Shown one piece after another: positions 34,793 to 41,786 of a stretch of DNA of 43,086 nucleotides. The notes under the pieces were generated by a model, which searched no databases, was not told the DNA's origin, and worked only from the letters and a program-made list of their open reading frames with translations. The DNA is from Desulfocapsaceae bacterium (GTDB taxonomy: Bacteria > Desulfobacterota > Desulfobulbia > Desulfobulbales > Desulfocapsaceae). Every line of letters starts with the position of its first letter. The stretch's first letter is position 1. A program made the position numbers and the translations under genes. The stretch covers positions 1-43,086 of the forward strand of contig JAQVER010000025.1 of assembly GCA_028697885.1 (NCBI GenBank), written 5' to 3'.

Positions 34793-35685
34793 AGAAAGCT
34801 GGCTATCTAGCCTTTATCTCCGTTGCTTGCCTCCTTGCCTTTGTGGTGCTTCTTGGCTTCCGTCAATATCAGCTCACCGGACAATACAACAAAATTATCG
34901 CTCAGAGCGAGGAGTCCATCTTTCAGTTCGCGACCCTACGGGAACAGATTACGGCATCATTGATAGAAAAGGACTGGGACAAGGTTGTTGCCGCCTCCAG
35001 GGACTTGAAAGATATGAATGCATCCCTCATTCGTTTGCAGGAAAACGAGCTCATTCCTACTGAATTTAAACTCGACATGGCCAAACAAGTTGACCTCTCC
35101 GGCCTTGCCATTTCAGCAAAAAACAGTATCGCGGCTGAAGACAAAATTGCCCACAGCCTCAACCTGCAGCGCCAGATGCGACAACTGGCTGACTACCTTC
35201 TGCGGTTTGACCGAATCATTGTCAGTCAAATGCGGGCAAAAGTTGTTCATTTTCAAACAATCATGATTGGTGCCCTCGGCACCATCATTTGTATTATCAG
35301 CTTCTCCCTGATCCTGCTCTACCAAAAAACGGTACTCCCCCTGATCCGCCTCTCCGAGCAGGCGAGAGAAGAGGACATTCTCACCACTGGTTTCTCCTAT
35401 AGCTCTGAGAGCTGCACCGAAATAGCTGTACTGACAGATACCGTCAACAATTTACTGCAACACCCCCACTCTGAACAGGGAGCTGATAGCTCTCCCAAAA
35501 AACATGACGAAAAGCTGGCGGCCATTATCAACGAAGGCACTAATCTATCCAATGGAATTATTAATTATGCGCAATTACTCTCTGACTCATTTCAGGAAAC
35601 TGCAGTAACAGTTGAAGAAAAAGATATTCTGAGCAAAATAATTTCAGCAGGAGAACGTATTGCTGAAATTTTAAAAAAAATATAA
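34780..35685 (+). CDS. Membrane sensor-like protein with degenerate histidine-kinase dimerization domain (pseudo-kinase)
   Basis: A 301-residue protein whose start overlaps the ftsH stop by 13 bp. Helices at ~8-28 and ~158-181 flank a ~130-residue helical periplasmic region; a HAMP-like stretch follows. The last ~58 residues (KLAAIINEGTNLSNGIINY onward, then AGERIAEILKK) resemble the dimerization domain of the soluble kinase at 26797 (QLAAIGELAAG...GIINFAQLL...GERIASIIKN). However, the block containing His-Glu-x-x-Asn-Pro is missing and there is no ATPase domain. The frame ends naturally with TAA, and the following sequence does not look like a lost ATPase domain. It cannot be a kinase on its own. 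I infer a regulator that pairs with the soluble kinase. Confidence 0.8.
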   Translation: MYSLKKAGYLAFISVACLLAFVVLLGFRQYQLTGQYNKIIAQSEESIFQFATLREQITASLIEKDWDKVVAASRDLKDMNASLIRLQENELIPTEFKLDMAKQVDLSGLAISAKNSIAAEDKIAHSLNLQRQMRQLADYLLRFDRIIVSQMRAKVVHFQTIMIGALGTIICIISFSLILLYQKTVLPLIRLSEQAREEDILTTGFSYSSESCTEIAVLTDTVNNLLQHPHSEQGADSSPKKHDEKLAAIINEGTNLSNGIINYAQLLSDSFQETAVTVEEKDILSKIISAGERIAEILKKI

Positions 35686-36109
35686 AATAAAAACAGTACC
35701 ATAAGAGTAAAACATCACTGCATCTCCAATTTCTTTTTGTGCAAATACAACTAACTGCATTTTTTTTCAAAAACTCTGAATCTATAACCCATTAAAAATA
35801 CAAGCTATTCAACAATGAATAATTATAAGCAACCGAAGAGTATAATGCTTTTTGTGCATTTTTCTGTTGCTTAATCCCTTTACAGTTGTTTATCTTGTGC
35901 CGTTTAAATGCATTACGCCTGTTTCCTTTTTTCATATTCTCTAACAACGCAGGCTGCATTGCACTTGGAATAATATCCATCAGCATACTAACAAGTTATT
36001 TAAGTCCATTGAATCTGGCAAAGTGTTAAGCAGTTGCTGATTAATCAGGAGCCGCTGAATCATTTCCAGCCATAACAGCTAACAGATAAAAAGAGGCAGG
36101 AGCACATCA
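35686..36109. other. Intergenic region, no gene recognised
   Basis: 424 bp, strongly AT-rich. A 64-codon minus-strand frame (35792-35986) has no ribosome-binding site or family features. The right end must hold the promoter of the cytochrome operon, but no consensus pair was convincing; GG and GC near 36018 are not spaced for sigma-54. Confidence 0.55.
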
Positions 36110-36817
36110 ATGAACACAAACAAAGCGTCAACTGTAAGTTTACTGGCCTTAACGGCATTCCTGGCTGCATCTTTCCTTCTGGTTAATACCAGCATGGCGG
36201 AAGAGGCATACGATGCTGACCAATATGGCCCTGAGGAACCAATCGTCTGGACTACCCCGACTAAGGCTACCTTCACCCACAAAACTCATACCATGGACGC
36301 TGGCCTTGCATGCGACGCCTGCCATGATGAGATCTTTGCCATGGAACAGGGTTCCACTGAAGCAGCAGGCGATTTCTCCATGAAATCTTTTAAGGAAGGG
36401 AAATATTGCGGTAGCTGTCATGATGGCAACACGGCCTTTGAGACTACAACCCAGTGCGGTTCCTGCCATTCAGCCCCCGAGACCGCCATCATCTTTACCT
36501 ATCCTGTAAAAGCAGTGGCCTTCGAACACTCCATCCATCTGAAAAAAGGTGGCCTGGCCTGTGAGACATGCCATAAAGACGTTTTTGCCATGAAAAAAGG
36601 ATCCATCGAAGAGGCTGAACAAACCAACGCTGATTCTGGAAACAAGAGAGAATACCTGGAAAAACTCCACAATAAATACTGCGGCACATGTCACGATTCC
36701 TCTAAGGCATTTGGCTACCTGACCCGTTGTACCGTTTGTCATATCGGCGTCAAAGGGAACGACGCCCTGCAAGGTGGCGACCAGAAAGAGAACGAACACG
36801 GCGAAAGTAAACACTAA
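36110..36817 (+). CDS. Periplasmic hexaheme cytochrome c (two c7-type triheme modules)
   Basis: A 235-residue exported electron carrier. A signal peptide (~1-30) precedes six CXXCH heme sites: CDACH 68, CGSCH 100, CGSCH 116, CETCH 151, CGTCH 191 and CTVCH 207. The first three and last three repeat the same order with similar spacers (FTHKTH or FEHSIH before the first site, KYCG before the second), so the protein is two c7-like triheme modules of the kind seen in deltaproteobacterial multiheme chains. It begins a three-gene operon with NrfD-type and ferredoxin subunits and probably exchanges electrons with the ferredoxin subunit in the periplasm. Confidence 0.9.
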   Translation: MNTNKASTVSLLALTAFLAASFLLVNTSMAEEAYDADQYGPEEPIVWTTPTKATFTHKTHTMDAGLACDACHDEIFAMEQGSTEAAGDFSMKSFKEGKYCGSCHDGNTAFETTTQCGSCHSAPETAIIFTYPVKAVAFEHSIHLKKGGLACETCHKDVFAMKKGSIEEAEQTNADSGNKREYLEKLHNKYCGTCHDSSKAFGYLTRCTVCHIGVKGNDALQGGDQKENEHGESKH

Positions 36818-36896
36818 GAACATCCATAACACGTGAAGATTGAGATCTGAACAGTTACGATTATTCTAAAATATTACTTAATAAGGTGAACAACTA

Positions 36897-38201
36897 ATGG
36901 AAATTATGGTCAATATTTCAAAAAAATGGGGCTATCATGGCATTGATGCCCTGAAAAAAGCAAGCCCGGGCTATCTCATGCTCATGGGAGCTTTTGCCCT
37001 CCTTGCTGTGGCTGGGGCGGCAGTAGGAGTACACGGAATGGTTGTCGGCTATCATCATGTTTATGGTGTAAGCCGTGAAGTTCCCTGGGGTCTCCTGATT
37101 TCAGCCTATGTTTTTTGTGTTGTAACATCAACCGGACTGTGCATTATTTCCTCTATCGGCCATGTTTTCGGCGGTGAGGCCTTTATGCCCATTGCCAAGC
37201 GCGCAATATTCATGTCCATTATCTTTATCCTTGGTGGTTTCTGCATCATATTCTTTGACATTGAGAATCCATTCAGAATGGCTATCTACAATGTTATTTC
37301 CCCCAATCTGAGCTCAAACATGTGGTGGATGGGGACTTTATATGGGGCCTATCTGGTCTTCATGATCATTGAGTATTATTTCCTCCTTGAACAAAACCAT
37401 AGTATTTCCAGATTGATGGGATTCGCGGCACTCGTTGTCGGTATTGCCGCCCATAGTAACCTGGGCGCTGTGTTTGGAATGCTGCATGGACGGGCGTTCT
37501 GGTATGGCCCCTACCTGCCTATCTACTTTATCTTCTCTGCAGCCATGTCTGGCGGATGCGCCATTTTGTTCGTCACGACCTTAGCCGCAAAAATCAACCC
37601 AGAGATTATGAATCAGCGCATGGAACGCGCCATGCAGGCGATCACTCAAGTTACCGCCTTCCTGATCTCTACCATCATATTCTTCACCATCTGGAAAATT
37701 ATTACCGGCATGGTGTCACACGACAAATCCCTTGTCATCATGGCCTTGGTCTCCGGTGACTACGCCATCAACTTCTGGTGCTTTGAGGTCTTTCTCGGCA
37801 TGGTTCTCCCGCTATATCTCCTGATTCGTTCGCGGGGCAATAATTTTGGTATGATCATGTGGGCCACTGGACTTATGATGATTGGTATCTTCTTCATGCG
37901 TTACGATATCGTGGTTCCAGGTCAAATAGTCTCTGTGTATCACTCGCTTGGTGTAGAAGAGGCCCTTGCCCTCCGCACGTACATGCCATCATTTCATGAA
38001 TTCATGGCCACACTTTTTGGTCTTTCTTTTATCTGCTTCGCCTATTTTGCCGGAGAGAAGATGCTCAACGGTCATCAACTTGAGAAACACGAGATTGTCC
38101 CAGAAGGCGGATATATCTGTCCTGGTTGTGGAGCCATCCATTTCATGGATGAAGGCGAGTCTGAGGAAGACGCCATGAGACGTCATCATAAAATCTGGTA
38201 A
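36897..38201 (+). CDS. NrfD/PsrC-family integral membrane subunit
   Basis: A 434-residue quinone-site membrane protein with about nine or ten hydrophobic helices (for example LMGAFALLAVAGAAVGVHGM and SAYVFCVVTSTGLCIISSIG). NrfD-type subunits bind menaquinone and link it to periplasmic Fe-S and heme partners. The C-terminal cytoplasmic tail has ICPGCGAIHFMDEGES, a CxxC that looks like half of a rubredoxin or zinc knuckle. The start at 36897 follows AAGGTGAAC; an ATG three codons later is an alternative. It lies 79 bp after the cytochrome gene and 23 bp before the ferredoxin gene. Confidence 0.89.
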   Translation: MEIMVNISKKWGYHGIDALKKASPGYLMLMGAFALLAVAGAAVGVHGMVVGYHHVYGVSREVPWGLLISAYVFCVVTSTGLCIISSIGHVFGGEAFMPIAKRAIFMSIIFILGGFCIIFFDIENPFRMAIYNVISPNLSSNMWWMGTLYGAYLVFMIIEYYFLLEQNHSISRLMGFAALVVGIAAHSNLGAVFGMLHGRAFWYGPYLPIYFIFSAAMSGGCAILFVTTLAAKINPEIMNQRMERAMQAITQVTAFLISTIIFFTIWKIITGMVSHDKSLVIMALVSGDYAINFWCFEVFLGMVLPLYLLIRSRGNNFGMIMWATGLMMIGIFFMRYDIVVPGQIVSVYHSLGVEEALALRTYMPSFHEFMATLFGLSFICFAYFAGEKMLNGHQLEKHEIVPEGGYICPGCGAIHFMDEGESEEDAMRRHHKIW

Positions 38202-38224
38202 TAACAGGTAGTTGCCTGAGACCA

Positions 38225-39076
38225 TTGAAAGGAACGAATATTATGAATTTTCCTAAAATAGATTTAAACAAGTTGAAAAATGAGGGGACCGAATCGGTTA
38301 CCGTCAAAGAAAGACGTAACTTTCTTAAACTAGGGTTTGCCATTACCGGTGTCTATGCCAGCGGCAAGATACTCTCCCTGTCTTCCACCTATGGAGTTGC
38401 CCAAGCCTCTGAGGGCTCCGGCGGCGCTGATTTCGTGGAAAAATATCCCTACAACCCGCATTACAGCATGGTTATCCGTCAATCGCTCTGCATTGACTGT
38501 GAAAAATGCGTCGATGCCTGTAACAAGACTAATCATGTTCCAGAATATGGGTACAGAACCCGTATTCTTACCAGAAAATACCAGGGACAACTGGACAAGA
38601 AGGTAGAATTTATACCGGTACTTTGTAACCACTGTAACGATGCTCCTTGCGTCAGGGCCTGTCCGACCAAGGCGACCTATAAAGATCCCGTCACCGGTAT
38701 CGTCCGCATGGAGAGCAAAAAATGTATCGGTTGTAAGACCTGTATGCTTGCCTGTCCTTATGATGCCCGCTATTTCAGCGCAGCAAGACATGCCATTGAC
38801 AAATGTGACTTCTGTTGGGAAGAACGACTTTCAAAAGGTGAGACCCAGACCGGCTGCTCCTCTGCCTGTCCTACCGGGGCACGAACCTTTGGCAATATGA
38901 CAGATCCCGATAACATCGTCTTCAAACTGGTTCACCAGCTGCAAGAAAGCGTCTGGGTACTCCGGCCTGAAGATGGCACAAAACCGAATATTTTCTACAT
39001 GAAGGGCAATATGGAATCTGTGGACAACATATTAAAAGGTCAGAAATTTAAATATTCTGATCCTGCCAAGAGCTGA
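38225..39076 (+). CDS. Tat-exported four-cluster ferredoxin subunit (HybA/NrfC/DsrO-like)
   Basis: A 283-residue periplasmic iron-sulfur protein. A twin-arginine signal (KERRNFLKLGFAITG, Arg 24-25) precedes four cysteine groups: CIDCEKCVDAC, CNHCNDAPCVRACP, CIGCKTCMLACP, and CDFCW with a later GCSSACP. Together these bind four [4Fe-4S] clusters. It sits last in the cytochrome-NrfD operon, with ribosome-binding site AAAGGAA, and would wire the quinone site to the hexaheme cytochrome. No molybdopterin or other catalytic subunit is encoded with it, so the complex may work as a quinone:cytochrome oxidoreductase. A bidirectional terminator follows. Confidence 0.91.
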   Translation: MKGTNIMNFPKIDLNKLKNEGTESVTVKERRNFLKLGFAITGVYASGKILSLSSTYGVAQASEGSGGADFVEKYPYNPHYSMVIRQSLCIDCEKCVDACNKTNHVPEYGYRTRILTRKYQGQLDKKVEFIPVLCNHCNDAPCVRACPTKATYKDPVTGIVRMESKKCIGCKTCMLACPYDARYFSAARHAIDKCDFCWEERLSKGETQTGCSSACPTGARTFGNMTDPDNIVFKLVHQLQESVWVLRPEDGTKPNIFYMKGNMESVDNILKGQKFKYSDPAKS

Positions 39077-39100
39077 TCCAGTTCTATCATTGTAAAGAAT

Positions 39101-39138
39101 AAAAAAAGGGCAACCCACTTAGGGTTGCCCTTTTTTTT
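39101..39138. terminator. Bidirectional Rho-independent terminator
   Basis: GGGCAACCC (39108-39116) and GGGTTGCCC (39122-39130) form the stem, with seven A on the left and eight T on the right. It ends the redox operon on the plus strand and the riboswitch transcript on the minus strand. Confidence 0.93.
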
Positions 39139-39161
39139 ATTCTTTTTCCTGCCCTGTTACA

Positions 39162-39269
39162 TCAGCACATCCCACTCCGTCGCCAGGATCGCATGACACG
39201 CTGAAAGCTGTCCCAGTCTTTAATCGAAAAAAGCATCATCTTAGCTATCACCCGTTCTTGTAGAATCAT
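39162..39269 (-). CDS. 35-residue small ORF downstream of the cobalamin riboswitch
   Basis: The start ATG has GGAGG five bases upstream (39275-39280 region), a strong site that argues for translation. The basic product (MILQERVIAK at the start, RSWRRSGMC at the end) matches no family I know. The frame continues upstream to a GTG at 39401, but that version would read through the expression-platform hairpin. It is the only open frame between the riboswitch and the terminator at 39101-39138. It may be a small B12-repressed peptide, or the RNA itself may be the product. Confidence 0.5.
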   Translation of the reverse strand: MILQERVIAKMMLFSIKDWDSFQRVMRSWRRSGMC

Positions 39270-39307
39270 TTGAACCTCCGTACAGGAAATTAAAGGTCGA
39301 GGCACAA

Positions 39308-39375
39308 AAAAACCCCGAACCGAAGAGTTGATGATTCCGTAACTACACGAAGCCATCAAGGTTATCGACCCGGGG
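39308..39375 (-). terminator. Probable expression-platform terminator of the riboswitch
   Basis: On the minus strand CCCCGGGTCGA (39375-39365) can pair with TCGGTTCGGGG (39323-39313), allowing G-U pairs, and is followed directly by GTTTTTTT. The long loop contains a further GATG/CATC stem. It lies between the riboswitch and the small ORF. Confidence 0.55.
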
Positions 39376-39470
39376 ATGTCCCTTTGTATCCACAAGATCA
39401 CACTTTGTCACCGATAATCCACGACGGCAACAGATCAGCCAGATTCAAAAAGAAGCATGCTGATTTTTCA

Positions 39471-39640
39471 GGCAGGTCTTCTGACTTCCGGATCATTCTC
39501 CTCATGCGTCTTCCCATCATTTTCCGGTTACTCCAGAAGGCAGACAGTGACTCAATTGCATGATTCGTCCCCGGTCACAGCGGCGGGCCCATCTTCGATT
39601 CACACGAAGTTCCCTTTTACTGTCCTGTAACGGACACCTG
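39471..39640 (-). promoter_or_regulatory. Cobalamin (B12) riboswitch
   Basis: Read on the minus strand, the conserved blocks occur in order: AAAGGGAA, a GTGAATC stretch, the core GGGCCCGCCGCTGTGA, the paired GTCACTG, GGGAAG, and the 3' closing box AAGTCAGAAGACCTGCC. These are the hallmark elements of the AdoCbl aptamer. An optimal promoter lies just upstream (39657-39685). No cobalamin transport, synthesis or B12-dependent enzyme gene is downstream; only a 35-codon ORF is. Confidence 0.95.
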
Positions 39641-39656
39641 AAATTATATGAATAAA

Positions 39657-39685
39657 TGTATAAGAAATAGTTCGACACCTGTCAA
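39657..39685 (-). promoter_or_regulatory. Sigma-70-type promoter for the cobalamin riboswitch transcript
   Basis: On the minus strand TTGACA (39685-39680), 17-bp spacer, TATACA (39662-39657). Transcription would begin near 39650, just before the aptamer. Confidence 0.8.
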
Positions 39686-39768
39686 CAGGAAATTCCAGAT
39701 GACATACCATAGGGCGCGCCATTACCATAAATGAAATACAATATAAAGGACACATCCAACAATTTAAC

Positions 39769-39808
39769 AAAAAAAAGGTTCCCCAACGAAAAACGTTGCG
39801 GGAACCTT
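39769..39808 (-). terminator. Rho-independent terminator of the ZraP-like gene
   Basis: AAGGTTCCC (39775-39783) pairs with GGGAACCTT (39800-39808), with inner AACG/CGTT. Read on the minus strand the stem ends in eight T. It lies 31 bp beyond the ZraP-like stop codon. Confidence 0.9.
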
Positions 39809-39838
39809 GATTCACGAAAATTACATATTCATATTTTA

Positions 39839-40342
39839 TTATTGAGCATCACTCCCAGCCGGGGGGGCATCATCTGCGTCAGCACCATCAGGTACGTAAT
39901 TCATCATCCCACGTCCTCCACCATGATGAGGCCCTATACCCATTCCCATTCCCATTCCTATTCCCATTCCCATTCCCATTCCGGGGCCGGGGCATACACC
40001 ACAGCCCATCAATCCCTGGACACCAGCAGCCTCAGCCTTGGTCTGAATGGCGGCACTCAGGTCAAAGATTTCACCAGCCAACTTGGCTGCCTTGGCAGAA
40101 TCAGGGTTAGTCGAATGCATAAGAGCACGCTCCTCCGCTCGTTTCATGACCATTTGTTTCCGGAGGTCCTGGGTCTCATTATAAAATTTATCAAACTTAG
40201 CCTTGGAAGCCGTATCCAACTGGCTATAATTTGTTCGACCCATTCCTTGACCGGGAACCATTCCCCGATTTGCAGACGCCTGTTGCAGACCAATAAATCC
40301 CATACTCACTACTAATGCAGCCACAACTAATGATTTTTTCAT
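39839..40342 (-). CDS. ZraP/CpxP-like periplasmic protein with Met/Gly-rich tail
   Basis: A 167-residue exported protein. A signal peptide ends near QQASA. The helical core (LDTASKAKFDKFYNETQDLR and the following MKRAEERALM) resembles the LTXXQ-type helices of the Spy/CpxP/ZraP envelope-stress chaperones. The C-terminal part has CGVC, then a run of alternating Gly-Met/Gly-Ile with HH, and an acidic end. The tail is encoded by tandem ATTCCC hexamers (~39939-39983 on the plus strand). Met, Cys and His suggest binding of copper or zinc. AGGAGG precedes the ATG, and a sigma-54 promoter lies 56 bp upstream, as for E. coli zraP. Confidence 0.82.
   Translation of the reverse strand: MKKSLVVAALVVSMGFIGLQQASANRGMVPGQGMGRTNYSQLDTASKAKFDKFYNETQDLRKQMVMKRAEERALMHSTNPDSAKAAKLAGEIFDLSAAIQTKAEAAGVQGLMGCGVCPGPGMGMGMGIGMGMGMGIGPHHGGGRGMMNYVPDGADADDAPPAGSDAQ
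39939..39983. repeat. Tandem hexamer repeat (CCCATT/ATTCCC) encoding the Gly-Met tail
   Basis: About seven near-perfect ATTCCC units, one with CCTATT. They encode the alternating Gly-Met/Ile tail of the ZraP-like protein, so the repeat number, and hence the number of Met ligands, may vary between strains. Confidence 0.8.
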
Positions 40343-40397
40343 TTTGTACCTCCTAAAATATAATTAATAATAAGTAACATCTTTTACTTTTATTAAT

Positions 40398-40411
40398 GCA
40401 TCAGCTATGCC
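40398..40411 (-). promoter_or_regulatory. Sigma-54 promoter of the ZraP-like gene
   Basis: On the minus strand TGGCATAGCTGATGCAT: GG at 40411-40410, ten bases, GC at 40399-40398. Transcription would begin near 40386. The palindrome TAACATGTTA (40431-40440) lies 20 bp further upstream. E. coli zraP is likewise sigma-54-dependent. Confidence 0.75.
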
Positions 40412-40505
40412 AGAACAACAAACAAACACATAACATGTTACAAATATTCACAAAAGACCACATTACTCTTTGTAAACAAAAACCGATTATTATTAAAAGA
40501 GTCCA

Positions 40506-40548
40506 TTTTTACCCACCATTCTACACTGCAATGCATAAATTTTACCCA
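40506..40548 (-). promoter_or_regulatory. Paired TGGGTAAAA sites, candidate activator sites
   Basis: Two copies of TGGGTAAAA (minus strand), starting 34 bp apart, lie 95-137 bp upstream of the sigma-54 -24 element. A second pair at 40744-40754 and 40776-40786 has 32-bp spacing. They could be enhancer sites for the regulator of the ZraP-like gene. Confidence 0.4.
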
Positions 40549-40560
40549 ATCACTAAAAAA

Positions 40561-40597
40561 CAAAAAAAAAGACGCCTACTCAAGATGAGCAGGCGTC
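40561..40597 (-). terminator. Rho-independent terminator
   Basis: GACGCCT (40571-40577) pairs with AGGCGTC (40591-40597), with inner CTCA/TGAG. On the minus strand it is followed by nine T. It lies 244 bp beyond the DUF4177 gene and would end its transcript; no gene was seen between 40597 and 40841. Confidence 0.85.
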
Positions 40598-40840
40598 AAG
40601 GTGGGAGGAGAAAAAATGAAGTTCATCACTTTCCTTTTATATCCCAAGAATTGTGCCAACATACATTAGCAAAAGCCAAGTAACTAAAAAAACAGGATTT
40701 TACATCCGACAACAAGTCTCTAGCAATAAACAGGATCGCCACCTTTTTACCCACATCATTTGCCCAATTGTGTATTTTTTACCCACCCTTCTTTCTTTAC
40801 TCAATTTGAGTGCATGTCGGAAAACGACAAGACACAATGA

Positions 40841-41218
40841 TTACTCTATTCGAATTCCCCCCACGCCTTCCTCTACATCTTCTGGCTCTTCAACCACCGC
40901 GACAAGAGGCTCTCTACGCCCAGCCTTGCGTTCCGTTCTACCTTCCAGCTCCCTCGCCGCCTGACTTTTTAAGGAAAAATGACGCCCTGTAGCAGCTTCC
41001 TCAGTAACAGGTTCCCGGATAGCTTCCGTCTTCATCTCCAACGGTTGTTTAAAAACAGCCATCAACCCATCCTGCAGGCCAAACAGAGATACCAGCTCCC
41101 ATCCTGCCTGACCAAATTCATTCAACGACTGTTCGACTTCCGCCTCATCAAGAAAAGAGCTTCCCAGCAGACCTTCCTTTTTCAGACCATATTGTATGGT
41201 TTTATACCCCCAACGCAT
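40841..41218 (-). CDS. DUF4177 domain protein with charged C-terminal extension
   Basis: 125 residues. The first ~60 residues match the small DUF4177 fold: YKTIQYGL near the start and LNEFGQAGWELVSLFGLQDG followed by AVFKQPL. The second half is highly charged (Glu/Arg-rich, ending EGVGGIRIE) and probably disordered. Function of the family is unknown. It lacks a strong ribosome-binding site (CAGGAT). Base composition differs from the AT-rich surroundings. Confidence 0.78.
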   Translation of the reverse strand: MRWGYKTIQYGLKKEGLLGSSFLDEAEVEQSLNEFGQAGWELVSLFGLQDGLMAVFKQPLEMKTEAIREPVTEEAATGRHFSLKSQAARELEGRTERKAGRREPLVAVVEEPEDVEEGVGGIRIE

Positions 41219-41369
41219 GATATCCTGTTCACTCCTAGCTATTTATTATTATATTACAAAAGGTTACCTATCAAGTAAGTTTATTATCCAACAGCATACA
41301 AACAGTTGTCCAAATGCAAGCAAAGAACCCTTCATCACCAGTTTTTTCAACCCACAATTCCCTTAACAA

Positions 41370-41606
41370 TCAAGCCACACGTTTGGGCAATGATTTTTTT
41401 TCAACCTCCCGTCCGGCATCTTTAGGAGTAAACACCTGACATTCAATTCCGGAAGAGGAGAAAACAACTTGAGCCGGATTTTGGGCAGATTTAAAATGCA
41501 TAGCCCGGCAGCCATAAGGCATAGCTGGTTCATGAGTCACATAAAAATGTATACAACGCTGACAAACTGGAGTTTTAGTCATTTTTTTAATATGGTAAAC
41601 ATTCAT
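41370..41606 (-). CDS. Small conserved four-Cys protein
   Basis: 78 residues. The pattern VCQRCIHFYVTHEPAMPYGC, then FKSAQNPAQVVFSSSG and a final ECQVF is that of a short bacterial protein family with two CxxC/Cys pairs, probably a zinc knuckle. No function is known to me. An internal ATG nine codons in (MTKTPVC) would give the more usual family start; neither start has a strong ribosome-binding site. Confidence 0.7.
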   Translation of the reverse strand: MNVYHIKKMTKTPVCQRCIHFYVTHEPAMPYGCRAMHFKSAQNPAQVVFSSSGIECQVFTPKDAGREVEKKSLPKRVA

Positions 41607-41786
41607 TAGAGATGAATATTTCAGATGGCCTAGTCAAACAGGAGCATGTAACAAAAAAATCGTTAACGCCATTTTTTCATCCTTCTTTTCATGTTGTACT
41701 CCGTAAACAACTTCTCCTGCAAAAACTGGGACCATTTTCCTCAATTCCCAGATCTTTCCCGACACTCTCTATGATTTCAGTTTATA

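Noticed and set aside
35792..35986. 64-codon minus-strand ORF downstream of the pseudo-kinase
   Set aside because: No ribosome-binding site and low-complexity, AT-driven composition.
36017..36035. Sigma-54-like TGGCA...GC upstream of the hexaheme cytochrome gene
   Set aside because: The GG-to-GC spacing is 11 or 17 rather than 10 bases.
39101..39164. Selenocysteine read-through of the small ORF's TGA (preceded by Cys)
   Set aside because: The sequence after the TGA runs straight into the terminator hairpin and has no conserved extension.
39162..39401. 79-codon version of the riboswitch-linked ORF, starting at GTG 39401
   Set aside because: It would cross the expression-platform hairpin, and the internal ATG has a far better ribosome-binding site.
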